Of a DNA stretch of 40,285 nucleotides, positions 33,144 to 40,285 are shown piece after piece. Source of the stretch: Candidatus Melainabacteria bacterium (GTDB lineage Bacteria; Cyanobacteriota; Vampirovibrionia; Obscuribacterales; Obscuribacteraceae); contig PLXC01000144.1 in assembly GCA_003151275.1 (NCBI GenBank), positions 1 through 40,285 of the forward strand, written 5' to 3'. The position numbers and the translations under genes were made by a program. The notes beneath the pieces were generated by a model. It did not search any database, had not been told where the DNA came from, and worked only from the letters and a program-made list of their open reading frames with translations. Position 1 is the first letter of the stretch. Each line of letters starts with the position of its first letter.

Positions 33144-34257
33144 TGGCTTCGTCCAGGTCGTTAATGATCGCCTACGAATGGAAAGTCTGTTTACCGAGAT
33201 GAGCAGCTCACGTGCTTTTTATCTCTGTCTCGGCGGTACTAAGACAAGCGATTTAGTCGGAATTTCAGCCGCCGGTGCCACGCCCGAGCTGCGCAGAGTG
33301 ACTCCGGCAGCCGATGCGGAAGCGCTTCTTTTGGGGTATACGAAAACGGTCGAGAAGTTACCTGTCTCTCCGCGCGGAATAGTATCCCCGGTTGTGATCA
33401 CCAGAGCTTGTTTGCAACTCGCTGATATCGAGCCGCTGGTGATTAATTGTGGTGCTTTCAAGGCGCCCCAAATTCCTTTCTTCGAGGCCGGCTTGACGCC
33501 TGCGGAATCTGTGGTATCCGGGCAGGCGATGACACTGGATATGGTGATTGGCCTATTTAGGCGTGGCTTTGATTTTGGCGTTAAGGAGGCGGCTGGCAAG
33601 CAAACACTGGTCATTGCCGAATGTGTTCCAGGCGGCACCACCACAGCCTTGGCCGTGCTCGTTGGCTTAGGTTATGAGGCCCATAACTCTATGTCTAGCA
33701 GCATTCCTAACTGCAATCATGAGGACCGGTGGAATGTGGTGGAGCAAGGGTTGAAAGTTGCAGGCATCGTTCCAGCTCATTCAAATCCGTTTGAGATCCT
33801 TGCTGCAGTTGGCGATCCGATGCAACCATTCGTGGTCGGAATGACCTTAGCGGCCTGTCAAAGCGCCTCAGTGATTCTCGCCGGAGGGTCGCAGATGCTA
33901 GCTGTTTACGCATTGTGCCAAGCCCTCTCTTCCGAATATGCGGTCAAAATTACCAGGGCTCGCATCGGTGTCCTCACTACAAAATGGGTGGCATTCGATC
34001 GAAACGCAGGCTTAGTAAAAATGAGTGCTGAGATTGGTGCACCATTTGCGGCATCATGTCCAAATTTTTTGTTATCCAGACACATTGGTTTGCGAGCCTA
34101 TGAACAGGGCAATGTGAAAGAGGGTGTTGGAGCAGGCGCGGCTCTGGCATTGGCCTATTTCGCTGCCGGTCAAAACAGCAGCCTCCTGATGAACAAAATT
34201 GATCAAACATACGATTCTATGGTGGGCAGGTTTTGCCCGGCGCCCCAAGAAGCATGA
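33133..34257 (+). CDS. CobT-like nicotinate-nucleotide:dimethylbenzimidazole phosphoribosyltransferase homologue (UPF0284/TIGR00303)
   Basis: 374 residues. Matches the TIGR00303/UPF0284 family, typical of cyanobacteria and archaea: FYLCLGGTKTSDLVGISAAGATPELRR near the N-terminus, then LVINCGAFKAPQIPF, VIAECVPGGTTTALAVL (~residue 170), VGDPMQPFVVGM and VILAGGSQMLAVYAL. In classical CobT the product activates the lower-ligand base of cobalamin; biochemical proof for this branch is thin. ATG 33133 lies inside the preceding membrane-protein gene. No other cobalamin gene is in the window, and I see no cobalamin riboswitch upstream. Confidence 0.88.
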   Translation: MFDSGFVQVVNDRLRMESLFTEMSSSRAFYLCLGGTKTSDLVGISAAGATPELRRVTPAADAEALLLGYTKTVEKLPVSPRGIVSPVVITRACLQLADIEPLVINCGAFKAPQIPFFEAGLTPAESVVSGQAMTLDMVIGLFRRGFDFGVKEAAGKQTLVIAECVPGGTTTALAVLVGLGYEAHNSMSSSIPNCNHEDRWNVVEQGLKVAGIVPAHSNPFEILAAVGDPMQPFVVGMTLAACQSASVILAGGSQMLAVYALCQALSSEYAVKITRARIGVLTTKWVAFDRNAGLVKMSAEIGAPFAASCPNFLLSRHIGLRAYEQGNVKEGVGAGAALALAYFAAGQNSSLLMNKIDQTYDSMVGRFCPAPQEA

Positions 34258-34289
34258 TCTAGGTTAGTCCAGGAATCAGGCTAAGACAA

Positions 34290-35762
34290 TCAGGCGTAGA
34301 CTGAGACACAATTGCGCCCGGCCTCTTTTGCTTTCTGAAGCGCAAGTTTAGCGTCACGCAGAATTGTCTCCGGATTCAAGTCTTCCATATTGAAATGCGA
34401 ACAGCCGACGCTGACGGTGACGTGAGGACTTTTTCGGCCGGGTCCTTTCCCGAAGCCTAATTGCTCGACCTCGACTCTTACTTTTTCTGCCAGAACCTTG
34501 ACTCCGGCAATCTCTGTGTTTGGCAAAACAACTGCAAATTCATCGCCACCATATCTGGCGATCAAATCGCTTGAGCGGGTGATGTTCAGCAAACGGTTTG
34601 CGATTGTTGAAATCACTACGTCACCGACTTCATATCCAAATTCATCGTTCAGTTCTGCAAAGTTATCGATATCTATAATTGCCATGCCCACAGCCAGTCT
34701 CTGTCGAAAGGAGAAGAGCAGCTGTTGCTGGAGAAAGCCGACCAGAAATTCCAAGTTATATAAACCGGTGAGTGGATCGATTGAGGCTCTATAAGCCTCA
34801 CGAGAATGCAGCACTTCTATTTCCTGCTTTGCTAAAAGCAGCTGAATGACAGGTTGCATCTGCAATTGAAGCTGGCTCATAAAGGCCTTGGAAGTGGCAT
34901 TGAAAGTTTTCTTCTGGTACGAGGCAAAGACCAAGGCGCCCGTTCCAGCCTTTTCTCCGGCTACTGGAAGTAATTCAAACTCGCCCAGTCCTTTGCCTTT
35001 TTCGTCAAATTCTCCGCGCACATCTAGGGCCAGGTCGCGCGGCACTGACAATTGCTTCGTTATCTTGGCCAGAAGTTGATCAAATGCTTCTTTGCTTAGT
35101 CCAGGCGCGAGCTGAAATGCGGCCCACGGGTTTTCAGGATTGGCGATGACGATCCCAAGAACATCAGGGCTAAAAAGTTGGTTGATCGATGAGAAATAAG
35201 CGTCAACAAAGCGTTTTCTTGGTTCGACAAGTCCTGTCATGTTGCGTGTCAGTCGCGTCACGAGTCTTTCGATCAGGAGATCATCCAATAAGCCGGCGTA
35301 ACTGTTGATCAGGTTGTTGCTTGAAAAAGTACGCGATGGCACAAGTAAATTTTTGACCATGCTGGTTTTCCAGCCTTGATCTTTAGCGGCTTTGATCAAG
35401 TCAGTAATCATTTCAACAACCGCTTTGACGTCGTTTAACTCTTCTGGTTCTAAAAGAGCATCAGGAAGTGCAGCCACTCTCCAAAATTCATCTTGATCAG
35501 CCGGCTGCCCTTTTATTAAGACAATTGGAAGTCTGCTGGTACGGTCGTTGGATTTAATCAAACACGATAGTTGATAGCCGCTCAAGTCTTGCAACGAGGT
35601 CGATGCGACAACGATATCTGCACCTTGCGAGCCCAGCTCGTCAAGAGCATCAAAGCCTCCTCGACAAGCGCTGATCTCGTGTCCTGCCGACTTAAGCTCA
35701 GCTTTGAGGTCCCCATGTGCACTTGGATCTTCTTCTACAAATACGATTTTGAATTCTGCCAT
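34290..35762 (-). CDS. Diguanylate cyclase with degenerate receiver domain
   Basis: 490 residues from ATG 35762 (GGAGAGC just upstream; the frame extends 18 codons further without such a site). Residues ~1-118 follow the receiver fold (KIVFVEEDPSAHGDL, acidic pocket kept), but the phosphoacceptor Asp is Ser (VVAS, residue 54) and the Thr/Lys switch residues are missing, so phosphorylation is not expected. A helical linker and a GAF-like middle (~135-320) follow. The GGDEF domain (~325-490) is intact: DPLTGLYNLEFL, ARYGGDEFAVVLP and the inhibitory RxxD site (RSSD) five residues upstream. It should make c-di-GMP from two GTP. Convergent with the CobT-like gene. Confidence 0.9.
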   Translation of the reverse strand: MAEFKIVFVEEDPSAHGDLKAELKSAGHEISACRGGFDALDELGSQGADIVVASTSLQDLSGYQLSCLIKSNDRTSRLPIVLIKGQPADQDEFWRVAALPDALLEPEELNDVKAVVEMITDLIKAAKDQGWKTSMVKNLLVPSRTFSSNNLINSYAGLLDDLLIERLVTRLTRNMTGLVEPRKRFVDAYFSSINQLFSPDVLGIVIANPENPWAAFQLAPGLSKEAFDQLLAKITKQLSVPRDLALDVRGEFDEKGKGLGEFELLPVAGEKAGTGALVFASYQKKTFNATSKAFMSQLQLQMQPVIQLLLAKQEIEVLHSREAYRASIDPLTGLYNLEFLVGFLQQQLLFSFRQRLAVGMAIIDIDNFAELNDEFGYEVGDVVISTIANRLLNITRSSDLIARYGGDEFAVVLPNTEIAGVKVLAEKVRVEVEQLGFGKGPGRKSPHVTVSVGCSHFNMEDLNPETILRDAKLALQKAKEAGRNCVSVYA

Positions 35763-35949
35763 GCTCTCCGGTCCCTGACTACTTGATGCGCTGCCTGTCA
35801 ATTTTACAGGGTTCAAGGCAAGTATCCATCAATCTGGACACCAATCTGATAAGCCATTCCTGAGTGTTATGATCTTCCTTTGAGAAATGCTCTGCGTCGA
35901 GGTCAAATGGATCGTAGTGGCGCGGCGTTAACGAGGATACCTGACTCTT

Positions 35950-37128
35950 ATGGCAACTGCGACATCGCTTAAAGACCAGCCGCTGACGTTCGAATATTCC
36001 GAAGAGCAAATGCTTATTCGTGAGACGATCAATGAAATCGCTCAAAAAGAATTCGCCCCCAGAGCCGCTGAAGTAGACAAGAATCATCGCTTCCCCCGGG
36101 AAAATTGGCATTTGTTAGCAGCTTCTGATGTGTGCGGTTTGCCCTTCCCAGAACAATATGGCGGAGCGGGACTTGATAGTGTCTGTTACAGCATAGTCGT
36201 CGAGGAATTGGCCAAAGCTTGTGCCACGACATCCGTGATCTACTCGGCTCATGTTTCTTTGACAGCCAAACCAATCTATATCTTTGGAACCGAAGAGCAA
36301 CGGCAACGCTTCCTTGTACCGATGTGTGAGGGCAAGAAACTTGGCGCCTTTGCTCTGTCTGAGCCGGGTTCGGGCTCAGATGCTGCGGCGGCGCGATCAA
36401 CAGCGGTATTGAAAGGGGACCATTTTATTCTAAACGGGTCCAAGAATTGGATCACCAATGGCATCGAAGCGGACTTTTATCTCGTTCTTGCTCAGACCGA
36501 CGCGACTTTGAAACACAGAGGGCTGGTTGCGCTGGTCGTCGAAAAAGGATCGCCTGGTTTTTCTTTTGGAAAATTAGAAGACAAGCTCGGAATCAGAGGT
36601 TCATCGACCTGTCAAATCCTTTTTGAGGATACTCCAGTACCGATTGAAAACATGCTCGGCTCGATTGGAGAAGGCTTCAAGGTGGCAATGCTCACTTTGG
36701 ATGGTGGCAGAATCGGCATCGCCTCTCAAGCCGTGGGAATCGCACAAGGCGCATGGGATCACGCTTTTAAGTACTCCAAAGAGCGGTCTGCTTTCGGTAA
36801 AACAATCAATCAATTTCAAGCCATACAATTTATGCTGGCTGACATGCAGACCGAAATCGATGCAGCCAGGCTCTTGACCTACCATGCCAGTCTCGCTCAA
36901 GATCGTGGTGTCAAATTCAGTAAAGAAGCAGCGCACGCGAAGTTGTACGCTTCCGAAGTGGCGATGCGCAATACCGTCAAATGCGTGCAGATTTTTGGCG
37001 GATACGGTTTTGTCACTGATTATCCAGTTGAACGCTATATGCGAGATGCAAAAATCACTGAGATATACGAGGGTACCTCCGAGGTACAAAGAATAGTAAT
37101 CGCCAATCATGTGTTAAAGGGAATGTGA
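35950..37128 (+). CDS. Acyl-CoA dehydrogenase
   Basis: 392 residues, usual length. Flavoprotein oxidising acyl-CoA to enoyl-CoA. Motifs: YSEEQMLIRETINEIAQKEFAPRA at the N-terminus, the FAD region LGAFALSEPGSGSDAAA (~137-153) and NGSKNWITNG, the LGIRGSSTCQILFEDTPVP signature, and the catalytic Glu in IYEGTSEVQRIVIANHVL near the end. Closest in type to short/branched-chain enzymes; the substrate cannot be read. Four bases separate it from the J-domain gene. GAGGAT lies 12 bases before the ATG. Confidence 0.95.
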   Translation: MATATSLKDQPLTFEYSEEQMLIRETINEIAQKEFAPRAAEVDKNHRFPRENWHLLAASDVCGLPFPEQYGGAGLDSVCYSIVVEELAKACATTSVIYSAHVSLTAKPIYIFGTEEQRQRFLVPMCEGKKLGAFALSEPGSGSDAAAARSTAVLKGDHFILNGSKNWITNGIEADFYLVLAQTDATLKHRGLVALVVEKGSPGFSFGKLEDKLGIRGSSTCQILFEDTPVPIENMLGSIGEGFKVAMLTLDGGRIGIASQAVGIAQGAWDHAFKYSKERSAFGKTINQFQAIQFMLADMQTEIDAARLLTYHASLAQDRGVKFSKEAAHAKLYASEVAMRNTVKCVQIFGGYGFVTDYPVERYMRDAKITEIYEGTSEVQRIVIANHVLKGM

Positions 37129-37132
37129 AATT

Positions 37133-37840
37133 ATGTCGTGGAATCCACCTCCTCAGCCAAAACCTCAGGGTTCCCCACCGCCGCAGCCGGGCAATGGCGG
37201 ACCAGCCGCACCAGAAGAGTTGAGTCTCTACCAACTCCTGCACGTCGACCGTGATGCGCATGTGACGATCATTCGTTACGCATATCGATTCTTAGCGGCA
37301 CAGTATCACCCTGATAATGGTGAAACCGGCGACGCAGAGAAATTCAGAATTATTACCGAAGCTTGGAAGACTCTGTCGGACGAAGGTAAACGGGCCGCCT
37401 ATGACATGTCTTTAGGTGCGCAAGAACAAAACCGCGGCGGTGCGCAACATAAAGCCCAGCCTAAGGTTAACGAGTTCGGGCGTGATACTTTACCGACCAT
37501 GATTAAGGCCGGTATATCGTGGAACGAAATTGAGTTGCGGATCGCTATTTTGCAAGTCCTATTGGCGGCACGCAAGAAGAAGCCAGCATCCGGCGGTGCT
37601 TCGGGCAAGATGCTCATGGACTGCTTGCAGTTGGACGCCATCGTCGAAATTGAATTTGCGCTTTGGTATCTTCGCGAAAAGCGTTACATTGAAACGGGCG
37701 AACGTGTCTTCATGATCACCGGGATAGGACTAGACTATCTCACCGATCAATTGTCCAAGACTCAAATTCTTGAAGGGCCTGGAGCAACTGAAAAGAAGGT
37801 CGCCGACGTCGTCGCAAACCTGCCGGCAACATTGAAATAG
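37133..37840 (+). CDS. J-domain protein with winged-helix-like C-terminus
   Basis: 235 residues. A Pro/Gln-rich N-terminal tail (~1-27) precedes the J-domain (~30-95): LSLYQLLHVDRDAHVTIIRYAYRFLAAQYHPDNGE with the HPD motif that stimulates DnaK ATPase. It lacks the Gly/Phe and zinc regions of DnaJ. The C-terminal ~100 residues (ISWNEIELRIAILQVLL ... EIEFALWYLREKRYIETGERVFMITGIGLDYL) look like a winged helix, ending in the 'yIT..G..yL' pattern. Such proteins may direct Hsp70 to specific clients. Translation is probably coupled to the acyl-CoA dehydrogenase gene. Confidence 0.85.
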   Translation: MSWNPPPQPKPQGSPPPQPGNGGPAAPEELSLYQLLHVDRDAHVTIIRYAYRFLAAQYHPDNGETGDAEKFRIITEAWKTLSDEGKRAAYDMSLGAQEQNRGGAQHKAQPKVNEFGRDTLPTMIKAGISWNEIELRIAILQVLLAARKKKPASGGASGKMLMDCLQLDAIVEIEFALWYLREKRYIETGERVFMITGIGLDYLTDQLSKTQILEGPGATEKKVADVVANLPATLK

Positions 37841-37862
37841 CGCACCATATCTAGTGGCTAAT

Positions 37863-38636
37863 TCAAAGTAATTCCAGATCGGCTATTTTTTCCTCGATTT
37901 TGTATTCTTGATCTTCTTCAATATTCCAGGTGCCGCTGACAAACTTTTCGCTGAAAAGCCGACGATGATGGCAAGTCATGCCGAGCAGCTTCAAAGCTTC
38001 GCGGTGGGTTCTAGAACCGTAGCCTTTATTCTGCTGCCAGTTGTATTCAGGATGTTGGCTACCGAGATCAGCCATCAGTTTGTCGCGGTAAACTTTGGCG
38101 ATAATCGACGCTGCGGCAATTGATGCAGACGAAGAGTCTCCCTGAATCACAGGGGTTTGCAAATGCTCAACATCCTTCATAGCCTTGTTGCCATCTACCA
38201 AAATCAGGGTGGGCAACATATCGGGAATCAAGGCCTTCACTTTATTCATTGCTCGCCGCATCGCTAATAGGCTTGCCTGCAAGATGTTGATATCGTCAAT
38301 TTCCACTACAGAGGCTTGCTCGATCGCACAGACTGCAATTTCATGGATGATCGCGGCCAACCGCTCACGTTGACTGGGGGTCAGTTTTTTTGAATCATTG
38401 AGCTCGCAAAGTGACTCGGCTAATTCTGATCCTTCGTCAATGTCTGGCAGCATCACCGCTGCTGCCACCACAGGTCCGGCAAGGCAACCTCTACCAACTT
38501 CATCTGTGCCAATTAAATAACACTGGGGTTTTGTCGATCGGCCTTTGAAGCGGTGCTTACGATCAAACGAAAGCAGCTTTCTGAGCGATTCCAGTTTTTC
38601 TTCGGTGTCTTTTTTTCGTTGAAGAACTTTTGGCAT
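37863..38636 (-). CDS. rnhB: Ribonuclease HII
   Basis: 257 residues. Cleaves RNA of RNA-DNA hybrids and single ribonucleotides in DNA. Motifs: IGTDEVGRGCLAGPVVAAAVML (catalytic DE, ~43-64), NDSKKLTPSQRE, TLILVDGNKAM (catalytic Asp), GDSSSASIAAASIIAKVYRDKLM and YGSRTHREALKLLGMTCHHRR. An N-terminal basic extension of ~40 residues and a short acidic C-terminal tail are longer than in many homologues. Last gene of a minus-strand rplS-rbgA-rnhB cluster, 31 bases after rbgA. The cluster order is common in bacteria. Confidence 0.96.
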   Translation of the reverse strand: MPKVLQRKKDTEEKLESLRKLLSFDRKHRFKGRSTKPQCYLIGTDEVGRGCLAGPVVAAAVMLPDIDEGSELAESLCELNDSKKLTPSQRERLAAIIHEIAVCAIEQASVVEIDDINILQASLLAMRRAMNKVKALIPDMLPTLILVDGNKAMKDVEHLQTPVIQGDSSSASIAAASIIAKVYRDKLMADLGSQHPEYNWQQNKGYGSRTHREALKLLGMTCHHRRLFSEKFVSGTWNIEEDQEYKIEEKIADLELL

Positions 38637-38667
38637 TGGACACCATCAAAGAGATTGCTCTTCCAGA

Positions 38668-39534
38668 TTATAAAACTTGCGGAGCTCGATCTAAAGTGAT
38701 TCTGCCTAATCTGCCATTACGTAAATCGGTCAGGAAAGTACTTGCAGCTCTTGCCGTGTCTAGCTTTCCGCCATGAGTTAAAAAATGTCGTATCGTGGAA
38801 ATGTCTTCCAGGCTTGCTAATTCAAGCTCGCACTCCGGTATGTACTGTTGCACTATTGATGGATATACCTTCTTGAGGAGATTCAAGCCGTGTCTGGCTA
38901 CTTCTTCTGCATCATATGTGGTTTCTGGTATCAAATTGAGTAGGGAAAGTTTGAGCTGCACGTCTTCACTGAACGAAGCAGGCGGCAAAAATCCTGGTGT
39001 ATCAAGTAATTCGATTTGGGGATGCACCCGCACCCACTGAGGACCACGCGTGACACCGGGTTTGTTGGCGACCTTGGCTTTGCTTTTTCCGATCAGCCAA
39101 TTGATCAAACTGGACTTGCCCACGTTCGGCATGCCCACAACGACAGCTCGCATTGGTCGTGGCAATAAGCCTTTTTTGGCCAGGGCGGCTCTCTTTGTTT
39201 CAGTAAGTTTTAGCGCGACATGCAGAATCTTGTCTCTGTTTTTCTGAGTTTTCAAGGATAAAGAAAGACTGGCGGCCGGCATTTCGGCGGCGGCATCCTG
39301 AACTGTCATGATCGGAATCCATTCATTCAATTTAGCCATATCAGCTAAATCCTCTTTACTCAAGACTATTAAGCGTGGCTTGTGACCAAAGATTTCATGG
39401 GCGTTGGGGTGGCGGCTTGACAATGGCGCGCGCGCATCCAGAACCTCAATGACCAGATCAACCCACTTGATTGTTTCCTGCAGAGACTTGTAAGCCGATC
39501 GATGGCCAGAAGACCTGCCGGATTTTGGTGGCAT
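38668..39534 (-). CDS. rbgA: Ribosome biogenesis GTPase RbgA/YlqF
   Basis: 288 residues. Circularly permuted GTPase: the G4 segment comes first (LIVLSKEDLAD, ~54-64), then G1 VVVGMPNVGKSSLINWL (~130-146), G2 near PGVTRG and G3 LLDTPGFL. WVDLVIEVLDARAPLSSRHP at the N-terminus is typical. Needed for late 50S subunit assembly in Bacillus. G4 is usually NKxD; here it is SKED, a notable change at the guanine-specificity residue. The C-terminal ~90 residues form the helical RNA-binding part. Lies 79 bases after rplS. Confidence 0.93.
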   Translation of the reverse strand: MPPKSGRSSGHRSAYKSLQETIKWVDLVIEVLDARAPLSSRHPNAHEIFGHKPRLIVLSKEDLADMAKLNEWIPIMTVQDAAAEMPAASLSLSLKTQKNRDKILHVALKLTETKRAALAKKGLLPRPMRAVVVGMPNVGKSSLINWLIGKSKAKVANKPGVTRGPQWVRVHPQIELLDTPGFLPPASFSEDVQLKLSLLNLIPETTYDAEEVARHGLNLLKKVYPSIVQQYIPECELELASLEDISTIRHFLTHGGKLDTARAASTFLTDLRNGRLGRITLDRAPQVL

Positions 39535-39613
39535 GATTTATCCGAAGATAGCCGACGCACTTTTAGGGTGATTGCAGCAAGCTGCTTTCCGCAATTTAGC
39601 GTGGCTTATGAGC

Positions 39614-40066
39614 CTATTGATTTGGCGCAGCAGGCTCGGTAGGTGCCGCTGGTGCAGCCGGCGCAGGTGCCGCTGATGCTTTCGCTGGCGGAGCTGCTGC
39701 GGCGACGAGTTCTTTTCTGGCGCCAATCTTTTCCTTGATGCGAGTTGCCTTACCGGTGCGCTCGCGCAAGTAGTACAACTTAGCGCGCCGGACGTGTCCG
39801 CGACGTTGGACTGTGATCTTCTCAACGCGAGGTGAGTGGAGGAGGAATACGCGCTCAATGCCGATTCCTTGAAACACTCGTCGCACCGTGATCGTGGCCC
39901 CGACGCCATTACCATTGCGTTTGATGATTACGCCTTCGTAACCTTGCGTACGTTCCTTGCCGCCTTCTTTGATTTTTACGAAGACTTTTACCGTGTCTCC
40001 GATATTGAGAACCGGTAGGGACGTCTTTAATAGAGGTGCTTCAATTTCCTGGATAATCTGATTCAT
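39614..40066 (-). CDS. rplS: 50S ribosomal protein L19 with Ala/Pro-rich tail
   Basis: 150 residues against about 115 in most bacteria. The core (1-117) is typical: [58 protein letters not shown] and [27 protein letters not shown]19 sits at the subunit interface. Residues ~118-150 are an extra low-complexity Ala/Pro tail, probably disordered. First gene of the cluster; upstream 40067-40285 should contain its promoter, but I see no clear -35/-10 pair. Confidence 0.97.
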   Translation of the reverse strand: MNQIIQEIEAPLLKTSLPVLNIGDTVKVFVKIKEGGKERTQGYEGVIIKRNGNGVGATITVRRVFQGIGIERVFLLHSPRVEKITVQRRGHVRRAKLYYLRERTGKATRIKEKIGARKELVAAAAPPAKASAAPAPAAPAAPTEPAAPNQ

Positions 40067-40266
40067 GGCTACTGCGCTGCTTTTTGACTGTAATAATTTG
40101 GTTCATCATTCTATCATGAGCTTTTATGGATTGTTCTCTTCGGAGATCCAATACTGGTAAGCGATTCACGTACCTTAATGAATTTGCCTTTAGATTTAGC
40201 TAAACGCCATGTATATACAGATGAGGCATTGCATAGTATTAGTGCTGCTTGACAATGTTGAGATTT

Positions 40267-40285
40267 AAAAAATGAACCGACAGCG
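40267..40285. repeat. Left arm of a palindromic repeat, cut by window edge
   Basis: AAAATGAACCG followed by ACAGCG resembles the left arm and centre of the copy at 29908, and would continue with GGTT outside the window. Assigned by similarity only. Confidence 0.45.

Noticed and set aside
1..40285. tRNA genes, CRISPR arrays, transposases
   Set aside because: I looked in all intergenic stretches and saw no cloverleaf with a GTTCRANYC arm, no regularly spaced direct repeats and no transposase motif.

Overview
The window looks like chromosomal DNA from a non-photosynthetic relative of the Cyanobacteria (Melainabacteria/Vampirovibrionia, perhaps near Obscuribacterales). This is inference from gene content: an RpoB whose N-terminal half has the short cyanobacterial layout, a UPF0284/TIGR00303 CobT-like protein, an LmeA-like exported protein, the 5'-phosphate pathway PdxS/PdxT pair, and many lineage-specific exported proteins. 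Base composition is near half G+C and fairly even. There are no transposases, phage modules, CRISPR arrays or tRNA genes that I can see.

Layout. 1-3105 (minus): an exported TPR protein overlapping by four bases a divergent RpoB that runs off the left edge. 3413-5491 (plus): a LuxR-type response regulator with a proline-rich tail, a 525-base gap, and a GGDEF-like protein without its signature. 5542-7090 (minus): a hypothetical protein and an Fe-S type uracil-DNA glycosylase. 7275-9644 (plus): an LmeA-like protein and an exported ARPP-1 protein, then two palindromic repeats. 9894-17133 (plus): rpmE, pyrF and then the most interesting block: an exported von Willebrand A protein translationally coupled to pyrF, a one-helix membrane protein, a 1088-residue tubulin/FtsZ-like protein with a zinc-ribbon tail, and a macrodomain protein. 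17180-22926 (minus): two exported proteins, cdaA, lysA, a hypothetical and yraN, with a 78-base tandem repeat that copies the end of yraN. 23084-28435 (plus): serS, a MocR/PdxR-type regulator with repeated ATTGGCTGG motifs around its start, pdxS, pdxT and a Bcp peroxiredoxin. 28510-29877 (minus): two small paralogous membrane proteins and a DUF2239 protein. 29908-32008: palindromic repeats, a frameshifted gene remnant, an unrecognised coiled-coil protein and a terminator. 32163-37840: a membrane protein overlapping a CobT-like protein, a receiver-GGDEF protein (minus), an acyl-CoA dehydrogenase and a J-domain protein. 37863-40066 (minus): rplS, rbgA, rnhB in that transcription order.

How the genes work together. 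pdxR-like/pdxS/pdxT form a complete PLP synthase locus with its own probable regulator. lysA and cdaA sit nine bases apart and may link diaminopimelate/lysine metabolism with c-di-AMP. rplS-rbgA-rnhB is a ribosome-assembly/housekeeping cluster. The vWA/tubulin-like/macrodomain block is the best candidate for an undescribed system: it combines an extracytoplasmic adhesion-type domain, a predicted GTP-dependent filament protein and a predicted ADP-ribose-binding protein.
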